Shown here one piece after another: positions 47,641 through 59,015 of a DNA stretch of 64,000 nucleotides. Origin of the DNA: Diphasiastrum complanatum (taxonomy: Eukaryota > Streptophyta > Lycopodiopsida > Lycopodiales > Lycopodiaceae). Each line of letters opens with the position of its first letter. Positions within the stretch are counted from its first letter, which is position 1. A program made the position numbers and the translations under genes. The notes beneath the pieces are model-generated. The model made no database searches. It was given only the letters and a program-made list of their open reading frames with translations, and was not told where the DNA came from. The stretch is from assembly GCA_029204225.1 (NCBI GenBank), contig CM055112.1, positions 28,854,703-28,918,702 on the forward strand. The letters run 5' to 3'.

Positions 47641-48278
47641 ACAATCTCTAACGCATTTCATGACCAGACAGACGCTCTAGTGCATTACAGTCGTTTGTTG
47701 TGTTTCCATTTTGTGTAGTCTAGCACGATCATTGAATTAAATAGTATGTATACAAATGAGATGACAGTCCCTGTCTGAAGAATTGAGTCTCTGATCTGTT
47801 TTCCTGATTGGCATTGACATAAGTTTCTAACTTGCTCGAAAACCATTCGTACTCTTTAACCATTAAGTTGGACTTTAGTTGTTGAGGACTATTTTCTAGG
47901 AACAAATAGTTCACGAACTAGATTAATTAAATTGTCTGCGCAGTCACGAATACATCGAACAATTCTCGATTCTTTGTTGACACCTTAGTCAGCCAGATTG
48001 TAGTCTGCTGTACTACTCTGATAACATTTCATTTGTAGAACGCGCTTCCTTCAATTCGATAGAGGCTAGATTGTTGTTCTGAATTCATTAATATTACCCA
48101 TTCCAAATATAAGTAATACTGGTTACTTTTTAATGTCTGTCGACAACCAGAATAACATTCGAAACCACCTGCCATAATTACCCCAAAAACATAACTTTCT
48201 AACGCTGTCCTCTGTGGGAACGATACTTTTCACTACAAAATCTATATCAACTCTGTTGGTATAGTGCGACATATACCA
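47640..48278 (+). repeat. Gypsy-C 5' LTR (left edge uncertain)
   Basis: Ends CGACATATACCA just before the PBS. It matches 27247-27830 in reverse from about 47700. The left edge was not located, and no 3' LTR remains to compare it with. Confidence 0.6.
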
Positions 48279-48282
48279 ATTT

Positions 48283-48301
48283 TTTGCGCCGTTTCCGGGG
48301 A
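48283..48301 (+). other. Gypsy-C primer-binding site (tRNA-Asp, degenerate)
   Basis: TTTGCGCCGTTTCCGGGGA, two or so changes from a perfect complement of plant tRNA-Asp. The better version is at 27224-27241. Confidence 0.8.
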
Positions 48302-48352
48302 TAGTTTAGGAAAGTTATAAGAAATTTGAAGATCCATTTCCATCTCTAATGT

Positions 48353-49470
48353 ATGTCAGATAGAGAATCGAGATTAGAAAGATACCAGAAGCTTAGAGAG
48401 GAGTTTTTACGAAGACAGAGTGAAAGTACTAGTCGTAGAAATCTAGACGAAATCACTGCTCAGCTACTTGAACTCCTAATTAGCTTCGGTATGGAGGGTC
48501 CTACTGTACGCTTCACTTCTATCTCTAAAATTAAATATGATTATTTTAAAGGGACCAGTTTCAATGATGCAAATAGCTATGTCTCACAATTTGAGTCAAT
48601 AGCCAATGCGAATAATGAGAGAACTGATGTAGACAAACTACGAATTTCCCCTGGTCTGCTAAGAAAGCAGGCGCATATATGGTATAGCCAGGTAGAACTA
48701 GGCCGTGTAGGAACCTGGTACTTGTTGAAAGATGCATTTCTGAACCAGTTCAGAGAGATAGGTTACAAATCTAGAATTCTTGGACGACTGAACAATGTTC
48801 AGAATAAGAGTAAAGAATCTCTTCGCAAATATACATGTAAGGTTAAAAACCTCATAGGAAAACTAACCGGTGTATATCCCGTGGATATGCAAATCAAATG
48901 GTTTTTGGCTGGTCTACCACCAAAGATTGATCGATACTGCAAACAAGGGGACATGAACTCCTTAGTAGCTGTTATAGCTAGTGCAAAAAATTTTGAGACT
49001 TCAAAATTAGCGCGAAAGCGACGATCAACGAAGAAATCTCAAAAGTCTAAGACTAATTCCAGTGACAACGATGATGATTCAGATTCAAATTCCAGTAGTA
49101 GTTCTTCAAGCTCGAAATTTGAAAGTAGCGATTCATCAGAATCAGATGCTGACAAAGGAGAGAAAAAGAATAAACGATGAAGTAAACGAAAGGACGACAC
49201 GAAAGGTGTCGAGGATAAGTCGTTAACTTCCAAAGTGGAAAAGCTTTGGAAAAGTAATATGGCTGACCTTAATAAAAAATTTAATGACTTGAAAGTGCAG
49301 ATCTCAGAAGTTGCAGATAAAAGACCAAAGGTGTCTTCTTCTAACTCAAGAATGTGGTGTCATCTGGGCACACCAAGGAAGACTGTACTTCTGTTAATGT
49401 CAAATACATTGAAGATCCTGCCTAGGAGGTACTTTTTATTTTTCAGAATGATGCGACTACTAACTATGTA
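48353..49470 (+). pseudogene. Gypsy-C gag
   Basis: Opens with MSDRESRLERYQKLREEFLR and stays open for 275 codons to a TGA at 49178-49180. The capsid region includes YDYFKGTSFNDANSYVSQFE and GTWYLLKDAFLNQFREIGYK. A Ser/Asp/Glu-rich linker follows (about residues 232-270). After the stop the frame continues (KVEKLWKSNMADLNKKF) to a decayed zinc-knuckle region near 49350 (SGHTKEDC), where the first Cys residues are lost. Gag would form the particle. The Ser/acidic linker is unusually long. The tRNA-Asp PBS and the domain order point to an Athila-like Gypsy. Confidence 0.9.
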
Positions 49471-49510
49471 AAGGGTACTACAGCATCAGTCCAGCAGGAC
49501 AGACCCAAAT

Positions 49511-50410
49511 TTGCACCAAGAAGACATAATCCTCCTGAATTTGTTGGACCAGCTCGGTGCACCTGAAATTGATGTTACTATTGTAGGATGTCTGATCGAA
49601 AAAGTGCCAATTGACTCTGGTTCCAATGTAAATATAATAACAGAAGACACAGCTCATGCTCTGGGGCTGACTGACATTCAACCAACACAACGAAACATCA
49701 AGTTAGCTGATTCGACACGACAAAAACTCGTTGGTGAGCTGAAGGATGTCACTGTCTACATTCAAGCCAAGCCATTCACTATGAATTTCATTGTTATCAA
49801 ACCACTCAGTTTGTCATCCTATTCAGTGCTGATTGGACGACCTTGGCTTTATCAATCAAATGCTAGTGTACATTGGAAATCTAGAGAGCTAAGATTTCAA
49901 ACTGGTGAGACCAATAACCGAGGTAAGCCAGCAAAACAAATTATAACCTGGAGTCGTGATAAATATGAAGGTGAAACTCCTTTGTTCTATACCAGTTTTA
50001 CATCAGAAGAATTTTCGTATGCCTTAAATATTTTTTTGTATAAATCTGATATTGAAGTGCAGTACTTTGAATGTTATGAGAATGCTGATGATGAAATTTT
50101 TTTCGATGTCTACAATGATAAAGCTGATGTTTCGTATGAAGAAATTAACGTTGCAGACACAAACTCGAAAGAGTTTGATGATTTGAGTGACAAATCCGAA
50201 CAAAAATTTGGTAACAAGAACCAGGTTGACGACAAAAAAACATCTATGGAGTCAACCATGCCCGAAATTCATTGCCATACCAAGGCCAGTCTAACTGAAG
50301 GTATCATCTTACCAGATTCTACTGAACTGATTGAACTTGCACCTGACAGATTTGTGCATGTTTCAAAGTCACTTGGAGAATCTGAGTTGGCAGAATTTAC
50401 TGAACTATAA
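49511..50410 (+). pseudogene. Gypsy-C protease and linker
   Basis: A 299-codon open frame. The aspartic protease motif is VPIDSGSNVNIITEDTAHAL (about residues 34-53), and the flap and core continue to SVLIGRPWLYQSNASVHW (about 105-123). The remainder is an acidic linker to the RT. Protease cuts the polyprotein. It is separated from gag by broken frames, and from RT by a stop at 50408-50410, so it is a remnant even though this part is open. Confidence 0.88.
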
Positions 50411-51700
50411 AAGGAGTATCAAAATGTTTTTGCCTGCTGGCTCGACGATTTCAAGGGTATACCTGCAGAATTCGGAGAGCACCGAATCGATCTGAAAAAA
50501 GATGCTATACCTGTTCGACAGAGAGAGTATCGTCTCAATCCTAAATACTCTCTAATGGTCAAGGACAAACTTAACAAACACCTTAATCCCGTCTTAGGTA
50601 GTGAATGGGTTTCACCCATTGTTGTTGTCCCGAAGAAGAAGACTGGCAAAATACGAATGTGCTAGGATTTCCGAAAACTCAATGCTACCACCAGAAAGGA
50701 CCATCATCCTTTGCCTTTTTTTAGATTCCATCCTAGATCAGGTTGCTGGTCAAGAGCGTTACAGTTTTTGTGACGGCTTTTCTGGATATAATCAGGTGGG
50801 AGTGCAAAAGGAGGATCGCTCAAAAACCACATTCACAATGGATTGGGGCACTTATGCCTACAACAAAATGCCCTTTGGTCTTTGTAACGCTCCAGCGACT
50901 GTTCAACGAATCATGATGTTAATTTTCGCTACCTTCTTGAGAACTTTTCTCAAAATATTTACTGATGATTTCTGTGTGTACACTGATATAAAGACACACC
51001 TGCAAAAGCTGAAATTAACATTGCAACGGTTTATCTCTTCATCCAGAGAATGCCCTTTCGGTGTGAAAGAAGGAATATTGCTCGGACGCAGAATATCTAA
51101 CAGAGGAATAGAAGTCAACAAAGATAAAGTCGAGCTTATAAAGAACCTCCTGATACCAACCAATTTACGTGAACTAAGAGCTTTCTTAGGACATGTTGGT
51201 TATTACAGGAGATTTATTCAAAATCATGCTTCTATTGTTGCCTCTCTTACACATCTACTGAAGAAACAAGTGGAATACTTGTGGACGAATGAACAGCATA
51301 AAGCATTTGAAGATCTTAAGCAAAGGTTGATCAATGCTCCTATTCTGAGACCACCCAACTGGGCTATTTTATTTCACAGTTATGTGGATGTTTTTGCATT
51401 TGCTATTGGCGTCTGTCTAAGCCAAAAGGACGACCAGAAGAAGGATCATCCCATCTACTATGCGAGTCGACAGCTTAGTGCATCAGAAAAAAATTATTCG
51501 GCTACAGAAAGGGAAGCACTTGGCATGATTTTCACTATTTAAAAATTCCGACATTATTTGCTGGGATATGCATTTATTTTTCATGTAGATCATTTTGCTC
51601 TTAAGTATCTTGTAAATAAACCAGATCTATCAAGACGAATTGCTTGATGGGTTCTACTTCTGCAAGAATTCACTTATCAAGTAGAGCTTCGTCAAGGAAA
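50411..51700 (+). pseudogene. Gypsy-C reverse transcriptase and RNase H
   Basis: Order visible: EFGEHRIDLKKDAIPVRQRE, SPIVVVPKK, then (after a stop and a shift near 50660) FCDGFSGYNQVGVQKED, MPFGLCNAPATVQRIMM, the catalytic IFTDDFCVY (Y of the usual YxDD is F), LRELRAFLGHVGYYRRFI, and RNase H (YYASRQLSASEKNYSATERE, HVDHFALKYLVNKPDLSRRI). The frame from 50601 to 51542 is open for 313 codons. A stop at 51540 splits RNase H. This is the most complete Gypsy RT in the window but not intact. Confidence 0.92.
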
Positions 51701-53030
51701 GTATCATACAAATGCTGATTATCTATTGCGACTCAGCACTGGAAAAATTGAAGATCCTATCAATGATGATTTTCCAGACGAACATTTATTCGAGATTTCA
51801 TCTGCAAATTCATTATATTCTGATATCATTACTTATCTCAAGGATCAGATATATCTGGATGGTTATGATTTGGAACAAAAGACGATTTTTCAATATAAGA
51901 TAGCGCCTTATACAATTATTAACAATGTTCTGTACAAACTTGGTGCAGATCATCAGCTTCGAAGATGTCTCGAATCCGAAGACATTAAAAAGGTCGTTAA
52001 AGCCTTACACTCAGAAGACGTTGGTGGACATTTTGCTTTGAAGAACACATTTAATAAGTTATTGACTGCCAAGTATTCGTGGCCACCAATGTGCAAGGAT
52101 GTATCAAACTTTATCCGTTCATGTGATCCATGCCAAAGATCTGGTAAGCCTACAAAATCAATGAATTGGCCGTTGACACCAATCCTTCCTCTTGCACCAT
52201 TCGAGAAGTAGGGGATTGACTTTGTCGGTCCAATTAAACCTATTACCCGACATACGAAATGTCGATATATTCTAGTTGCAATGGATTATGCTACAAAGAA
52301 CATGGAAGCAGAGGTGACAAAAAGAAATGATGCAAAAACTATCGCGACGTTCTTATTCAAAAGTATTATCACCAGATATGGTTGTCCACTCAAACTAGTA
52401 AGTGACCGAGGTACACATTTTTTAAATGACACTAAATCAAATACAGAAAAACTACACCGTATAATCCAAAAGCAAACGGGTTGACAGAAAGAGCTAATGG
52501 AATTTTATGTAAGATCTTGACTAAAATTACTATTGCACACGCAACGGATTGGGATCAAAAACTACCATCAGTTCTTTGGGCTTATCGTAATACAGAGAAA
52601 ATCACAACGAAACAGACACCATATTTTTTGACATATGGTATGCATCCTATTCTGCCAATTGAATTTGAGGTCAAAACTTTTTGTATCCAAGCTCAACGAA
52701 CAAATGCAGACTCTATAAACGAAAGGTTGACTAATATTGAAGAACTAGCTGAAGCTCGTGAGTCTTCACAAAAATTAACGAAGGAAATCTAAAAACAAAG
52801 AAAGACGAAATATGACAGTCATATAAAAAAATGTGATCTTAAAGCTGATCATTATGCGCTGATATATGACAGTCGCCATCAAAAGTTCCCAAGAAAACTC
52901 CATATGCGATGGCTTGGACCTTTTAAAGTCATAGAGGTGTTTGACAATGGTTCTAAGCAACTTCAATCACTTGAAGAGGAACTTTTACCTACACGTATTA
53001 ACGGGTCCAGACAAAAAAAATACTATCTTT
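51701..53030 (+). pseudogene. Gypsy-C integrase
   Basis: The zinc-binding N-terminus (GGHFALKNTFNKLLTAKYSW, FIRSCDPCQRSGKP) is followed by a stop at about 52209, then GIDFVGPI, LVSDRGTHFLND, a deletion of a few residues with a shift near 52435, MTERANGILCKILTKI, and the C-terminal domain (LHMRWLGPFKVIEVFDNGSK). The acidic catalytic residues are present as D (GIDFVG), D (SDRG) and E (TERAN), but the frame is broken at least three times. The first part is shared with the left arm (13654-14523), whose copy starts at the point matching 51808. Confidence 0.9.
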
Positions 53031-53120
53031 GACCTTAAAAAAAAAAATTATTTATTTTTATTCTCATTATTTTCTAATATTTTTTTGATATTGTTCGCAA
53101 CTTTTTTTTTTTCTTTTCTT

Positions 53121-53380
53121 TTCTAGAAAATTTTCTAGAAATTTTCGTGAATTTTTCTACGACTGTTTAACATTTGTTCAAATTGTTTCGTGAATTTTTC
53201 GAGAATTTTTCTTGTCTTCTCTCAAATCTTTTAAGTTATTTTTCAAAGTATTTTCGAGAAATGTTCTAGGATGACGCTTAACATTTTCATCAATTTTTCG
53301 TGAACTTCTGTATAATTTTCTAGAATCTCTCAAGACTGTTTCACGAAATATTCTAGAAACTTTCTAGTATCCTTCGAGAA
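53121..53380. promoter_or_regulatory. Phased array of heat-shock-element-like palindromes
   Basis: Eleven perfect TTCnnGAA palindromes in 260 bases, at 53121, 53133, 53144, 53187, 53198, 53253, 53297, 53318, 53340, 53351 and 53373 (TTCTAGAA, TTCGTGAA, TTCGAGAA and TTCACGAA). Spacings are 12, 11, 43, 11, 55, 44, 21, 22, 11 and 22, close to multiples of 11. Adjacent inverted GAA units are the binding pattern of heat-shock factors. The array lies in the 3' non-coding part of Gypsy-C. It looks like a decayed 11-base tandem repeat. Function is inferred. Confidence 0.6.
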
Positions 53381-53400
53381 TCTCTCAACCTACCTTTTCA

Positions 53401-53448
53401 AGATAGAAATCATGGTCATTCTAGATAACGTAGCCAAACATCAATAGA
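53401..53448 (+). pseudogene. Gypsy-E coding scrap beside a Copia-A LTR
   Basis: Encodes IEIMVILDNVAKHQ, matching the end of the frame at 46433-46470. It joins a Copia-A LTR at 53449, as at 4982 and 35702. Confidence 0.65.
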
Positions 53449-54348
53449 TGAAGCGCCAGAAGAATAACTTGTCGCAAATAGCAAGAAAAATTATGTGTCG
53501 CGAATAATTCGCAAAGAGCTAGACTGTGCTCGACTGATAATTAGTTATGAATGATTCGCGAAAGACAAGACTAAATGTTAATCGTCTATTACCAATAAGA
53601 ACAACTAGAAATGTTAGACAGAATGAAGGATAAGCATAGCAATATTAACATAGATCTGAATGTAGAACAATGAACTGTATCAGATTAAGTATATCATGTA
53701 TACATGTCAATAATGCAGTAGAGCACAATACAGTAGCGAACGAAACCGCGTGCCCTACAAAGCTTATTTCAATCTCTAAAAAGAAATTAAATCCTAATTC
53801 TTGCAAAATGAAGAATCAATGCTTAGGGCATCTACTTCGTTTATGTCATCTTCTTCTGCTATCTTCATCATGATTTTTACACGAATGTTGTCCAATATAA
53901 ATATATAACATAATATTACAGGTGTGCAGATGTGAAAGTATAGAGTGGATGTATTGTCTGTAGGAGATCGTGGGTGGCTGCAATCGTTGTCCAATCTATT
54001 AGCGCAACTGCATGGGGTGAGCATGAAAAGGGTGCGACGTCAGCCAGTGCTAAAGTGATTTTGGTGATGATGCAAAAAGTGCGTCATTCTTACGAATGGC
54101 CTTAGGATAAGATTTACAGGGTGCCTTAACTTTTAAGGCACTTTTGGCATTCAATAAGATAGTGTACCCTTTTCGCTTATCACCTTAAACTGTGTAGAAA
54201 CACAGTGTCGCGATTCTTTCGCCTTTTCTTCATCTGTGTGAATTTGCATGTAGATATGCAGACTGCGTGACAACATTAGTAAATATGCAGCATGAATGGA
54301 GGCAGATTAAAATGGGATTTAGGAGAGCTAGAGGGAATAGATCCAGCA
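53449..54348 (-). repeat. Copia-A LTR with an insertion
   Basis: Starts TGCTGGATCTATTCC at 54348 on the minus strand and ends GCGCTTCA at 53449. It is 900 bases, or about 728 without the insert at 54046-54217. No Copia-A coding region follows, so it may be a solo LTR, but no target-site duplication is visible. Confidence 0.65.
54046..54217. mobile_element. Possible MITE inside the Copia-A LTR
   Basis: About 172 bases absent from the other Copia-A LTR copies (compare 5630 and 38095, where CGTCAGCC continues straight into TTCGC). The ends are loosely inverted (GGTGATGATGC near 54069 against GCTTATCACC near 54175). Inside are hairpins GTGCCTTAA-CTT-TTAAGGCAC and ACTGTGT-AGAA-ACACAGT. No clear target-site duplication and no superfamily assignment. 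Confidence 0.35.
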
Positions 54349-54350
54349 TA

Positions 54351-54970
54351 CTCAGAGTTTGTCGGCAGCAGAGAGCGGTCTAGTAGACGATGTGGTGCAT
54401 CGTACGTGCTCGCAGGTCACGTGCGGGATCCCATCCCCACCGCCTAGCCACCCTCTATCATTCTCCTTTCACCCCAAAAAGGCTGGTACCAGGGGACTAG
54501 GGTACATTGACTACAATGAGCTTATATGTGGGTTCTGTTATAGTATCCATTTGCTTATGGGATGAATGCACTTTCTTTTTGGTGCCTTTTCGGACGTAGC
54601 CGCATTGTGCATAGCTTGCATCCTCCAACACCCCCACTCAAGCGAGCACAGGGCGAAGGAAACCCCCACTTGCTCGTTCAGGACCTGAACACTTGCTCTG
54701 ATACCAACTCAGAGTTTGTCGGCATCGGAGAGCGGTCCAGTAGACAATGTGGTGCATCGTGCGTGCCCGCGGGCCGCGTGTGGGATCCCATCTCCACCGC
54801 CTAGCCACCCACCATAAAAAAGGCTGGTACCAGGGGACTAGAGTACATTGTCTACAATGAGCTTATATGTGGGTCTGTTATAGTCTCCATTTGCTTATGG
54901 GACAAATGCACTCTCTTTTTGGTGCCTTTTCGGACGCAGCCGCATTGTACGTAGCTTGCATCCTCCAACA
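54351..54970 (-). mobile_element. TRIM-like miniature LTR retrotransposon
   Basis: About 620 bases. Two direct repeats, 54708-54970 and 54351-54630, start TGTTGGAGGATGCAAGC on the minus strand. Between them lie only 77 bases: a tRNA-Met PBS TGGTATCAGAGC (54695-54706) directly after the 5' repeat and a GAGTGGGGG polypurine tract directly before the 3' repeat. There is no coding capacity. The repeat end CTGAGT is not the usual CA, and no target-site duplication was found, so the outer edges may have been altered. Confidence 0.8.
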
Positions 54971-56200
54971 TCTGTGTCGATCTCAAGAACCTTAATGCGA
55001 TTACGAAGAAAGACCATTTTCCCTTGCCTTTAACGACCCAAATCTTAGAGAAAATGGTAGGAGCTGAAGCTTTCAGCTTCTTGGATGGATTCAGCGGTTA
55101 TTTCCTTGTTCAAATAGCCTTTGGAAATAAACGTAAAATGACCTTTGCCACAAAGAACGAGGTTTATGCTTATAACATCATGCCTTTTGGCTTATGCAAC
55201 TCTCCTTCAACCTTCCAAAGGGTCATGCAACTAGCCTTCCAAGTTTTGTTACATCAGATCGTGGAAATTTATCTCGACGATCTGGGTGTACATTCCTCCG
55301 CAGCTACGCACCTTGACGCACTGGAGAAAATCTTCATTCGCTACTGTAGATTTGGAATCTCACTAAACCCTGATAAATGCCAAATATGGATCACCCATGG
55401 GGTTGTACTCGGGCATATAATTTCAAAGGACGGTATTTCTACCGACCCACCAAAAATCAAGGTTATAGTGGAAATGTCCTTACCTACTATAGTGAAGGAA
55501 GTTTATGTTTTCCTCGATCATACAAATTATTATTGCATCTTTATAATCGACTATGCCGGCAAGGCACGTCTCATTTATTTAGTTGTAGTAGATCCTCGCT
55601 GGACCGAAGAATGAATCAAAGCCTTTGAGGAGTTGAAAACAGCCCTTACCATGGCTCCCATACTCCGCTCGCCAGATTACAGGAAAGATTTACATGTGCA
55701 TACTGACGCAAGTAAGTATGCCATTGGAGGTCTTCTTGCACAACCAAACGAGTATGGCAAAACTTCCCAATACATTTCTGGAGCAGACAACTAGTGCTTG
55801 CTGATGTAAATTATACAACAACTGAGAGAGAAGCATTGGCGATGGTCTATGTTGTACAACAACTAAGACATTATTTACTAGGCTAGACCTTTGCATTCTA
55901 CATCGACCATCAAGCCCTATTATATATCGTTAATAAATCCTGTAAAACGGGACGTATAGCTCGATGGCTATTGATTTTAGAGGAATTTAATTTCCCTGTA
56001 GTCATTTGGAAAGGGACCCAGCATTTCATGGCGGATCACCTTTCCCGACTACCGAGTGCTGAAAAAGCAACTGCACCAGTCAACGATGATCTCCCTGATG
56101 CATGCCTTTTTTAGATTGATGCTACACCCTTATGGGATGAGGAGATAACTCAGTTCCTCGCAACAGGCAGACTCAAAGAAGGCCTAAGTACAGCGGCAGT
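54971..56200 (+). pseudogene. Gypsy-D reverse transcriptase and RNase H
   Basis: Begins abruptly inside RT at CVDLKNLNAITKKDHFPLPL, next to the TRIM-like element. It continues with EAFSFLDGFSGYFLVQIAFG, MPFGLCNSPSTFQRVMQ, catalytic IYLDDLGVHS near 55270, then CQIWITHGVVLGHIISKDG. After a stop at about 55612 come RNase-H pieces (FEELKTALTMAPILRSPDY, HVHTDASKYAIGGLLAQ, then TTEREALAMVY). Upstream gag and protease are absent. It is related to Gypsy-F. This block is missing from the left arm. Confidence 0.9.
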
Positions 56201-56369
56201 ATATATTTTTTTTGCTAAAAGCAGCCCCCTTTCAGTTAATAGCGATACAACTTTACAAAAGGGACATTGACCGTATTATTCGATGATGTGCTTATGAATC
56301 TGAGATACGACCTATCATATCTCAGGCTCATGAGGGCATTGGCGGCGGCCACTTTTCTGTTTAAACCAC

Positions 56370-57390
56370 AACTAAAATTATCCTTTGAGCATGACTGTGG
56401 TGGCCATCTTTGTTTAAGGACATGTTTGTTGTCATTAAAGCGTGTGATGTCTGTCAACGAGCCAAGAAAAATACCAAAGCAGACTTCACACCACTAACTC
56501 CCATTATAGAAGGTAAAGCCTTCCATAAGTGGGGAATTGACTTTGTTGGACCAATCAGTCTAGTAGCAAAATATACCCAAGCTCGCTACATCTTCATAGC
56601 CACAGATTATGCCACTAAGTGGGTTGAGGCTCGAGCAACGAAGGACACCAACTGTCACGGGTTTTCTTTATGAAAATATTATTACACATTTTGGCTATCC
56701 CATAGAGCTAGTTAGTGATCGTGGCATGCATTTTTTAAATGCTGTCATTGATAACCTCCTACGCCATTACCTTGTCGTTCACAGAAAGAGTACACCATAC
56801 TATCCTAGATGTAATGGCCAGGCTGAATCAACTAACAAGACGATATGTAAAATTTTGAGAAAGATAGTTGAAACAAGTCGCTTTGATTGGGAAACAAAAC
56901 TTTTTTCAGCTATTTGGGCTTACCGCACAACCCCAAAGAAAGCCACTGGGTGGGTTACCCCTTTCCACTTAGTATATGGTCAAGAGGCGGTAATGCCTGT
57001 AGAATTCTTAGTACCTTCGCTAAGAGTAATGGAAGCTTTTTCTACAGACCTATGTGAAAAAGCTACAATCAAACAACAAGTCAAAACTAGGCTATTTACA
57101 TTAGCCCAGTTATGCGAGACAAGACTTATATCTTACCACGCAACACTAGTTAACAAACGACGCCAAAAGGCCTGGCATGACCGTCACCTACACAATAAAG
57201 ATCTACACTTAGGTGGCCAAGTGCTTCTTTATACATCAAAGAAGCACCCCGAAAAATTAAAATTCTGAAGTGAGGGACCGTATGTTATAAATAAAGTCTT
57301 TTCCAATGGTGCAGTCCAGTTGCAAACACTTGACGGAATACTCCTAGACACTGTTGTCAACGGTGGTCGTCTACGACGGTGTTACGAAGA
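56370..57390 (+). pseudogene. Gypsy-D integrase
   Basis: The zinc region has lost its first half (DVCQRAKKNTKADF near 56448). The core follows: KWGIDFVGPISLVAKYT, a shift at 56655 where about eight bases are missing relative to the left arm, ELVSDRGMHFLNAVIDN, CNGQAESTNKTICKIL, then KATGWVTPFHLVYGQEAVMP and the tail KAWHDRHLHNKDLHLGGQV to a stop at 57268, with further weak similarity to about 57390. D, D and E of the active site are visible but in two frames. Confidence 0.9.
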
Positions 57391-57811
57391 ATTGTTTTTT
57401 GTTGACCCAATTTAACACCTTTTCCCTAGTATATATTTTACATCTTTTATTCTTTTTATTTTATTTTATTTTCTTATTTCCTTGCTTATAATTCTCGTTT
57501 TGATTGCCTATTCTTAACCTCGTTCCTTGTTTATAATTCGTACATGTACTTATTTACTTTCTATGCATTTGTTTTCCCATAAATACCCATTCGTCATGGA
57601 TGTTCTAGGTCAACAAATGATAGGCTACACCATATGAAAAGATTCTGCACTCTTAGCCAACTCATTTCTATCTATCTGGTATCGCACGCATACAAACATT
57701 CATTGAGATACACCTTTCCCATAAGAACGTCTACTCTGAGCTACAGTCATATTTTCTCCCTTGAAGTTCTTCACTTGCATCAAACAACTCTATTCCTTCA
57801 TAATGCATTTC
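57390..57811 (+). other. Gypsy-D region between integrase and minisatellite, no gene
   Basis: Non-coding, T-rich, matched in reverse by about 12511-12900 of the left arm. A TATA-like CATAAATACCC lies near 57580 but nothing ties it to a transcript. Confidence 0.45.
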
Positions 57812-58080
57812 TGTCAGATCTCAACCGATGGGATTTGCTCAAATCTCACCAACGGGATTAACTCAGATCTCAACTGGCGGGATTCTTTCAGATCTCAATC
57901 GACGGGATTCACTCAGATCTCAACCGACGGGATTTGCTCAGATCTCAACCAACAACTTCTGTCAGATCTCAACCGACAACTTCTGTTAGATCTCAACCAG
58001 TGACTTCTGTCAGATCTCAACCGATGGATTCCTATCAGGTCTCGACCGACGCGACTCACTCAAATCTCGACCGACGATTC
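57812..58080 (+). repeat. Minisatellite, Gypsy-D 3' region (right arm)
   Basis: About ten copies of a 25-30-base unit with core CAGATCTCAACCGAC, alternating GGGATT and AACTTCTGT spacers. It is the reverse counterpart of 12250-12510. Confidence 0.88.
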
Positions 58081-58407
58081 AAATTCAAAATTCAATGAGC
58101 CAGCACGTCTCATCCCGCCAAAACCAGATGACGGCGTCCATAAATGCCATCACCCCGACGCCATTCGCACCTCAACGAAGTGTGAATTCTAGAGTTTTTT
58201 GGCGACGATCTACTGGCGATCTTCTTACTCCCGTGCACGATCCTGGCACTCTCTTGTTCTTTGCATCTGTCATCGGTTCCACACCATCTCCACCAACTAT
58301 CAGCCATCATAGTTTGATTACCATTGAGAGCGCCATCACAAACCATCTCCAAACCTAACATCACTGGAAGACACATCATTTGAAACTTTTCGCATGCTGA
58401 GGGGTAG

Positions 58408-58540
58408 TGTCACGCGAGCATTTACCACACTCCCATCACACTATTGAATATCACATCATCACCATAAACACTTGTTTTTCATCATCACCATCTCCATACA
58501 TCCGTTTCCACAGAAATCTACCTTTCCTACATCTCCATAC
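58408..58540 (+). repeat. Gypsy-D LTR start, truncated
   Basis: A GCTGAGGGGTAG polypurine tract precedes TGTCACGCGAGC at 58408. The LTR is cut after about 130 bases by the Copia-B leader. It matches 11800-11930 in reverse. Confidence 0.65.
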
Positions 58541-59015
58541 TTCTCAAGGAATGATCCAAATTTGATGTTCTATAGCTTGTTGGATAGGTATTGAGGAGTA
58601 GGACGTGTTGCTCTTGTTTCTAAATCAATTTGATTTGTTTTTAGAAGAGTTTTAGGCAATCAGAGAGTTTGAGAGGGTACTCAACTCATGGGATATGCCA
58701 AAGTGAGCACACATATGTCTTTTTCACCATCTTCATCAATTTTCACTGTCAATCAAGTAGAATTGGATAAAAATGAGTGTTATGAGGTCTTAGACTTTTC
58801 ATTTCACACATATTACTGTGTTTGAGTTGAAAGTAAGTTCCTAGAGAGTTTATCAGTACTTTTAAACTCATGGGAGAGATAGACTTCTTGCTTGCATGTG
58901 CTTCTTCTTTTGTGACTGAAGCAAGATCCAAATTCAAGATAGATTGATTTTCTGTATTGAGAATTTGTTCTCACATCTGTTGCTAGATTTTATAAGGTGG
59001 ATCAACACCTGTGTC
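58541..59015 (+). other. Copia-B 5' leader (right arm)
   Basis: Non-coding, matches 11323-11800 in reverse. At about 59015 it jumps straight into integrase sequence. Confidence 0.6.

Noticed and set aside
54351-54970. Cassandra-type TRIM with a 5S rRNA segment
   Set aside because: GGGATCCCATC resembles a piece of 5S rRNA, but the rest of the 5S internal control region is not present.
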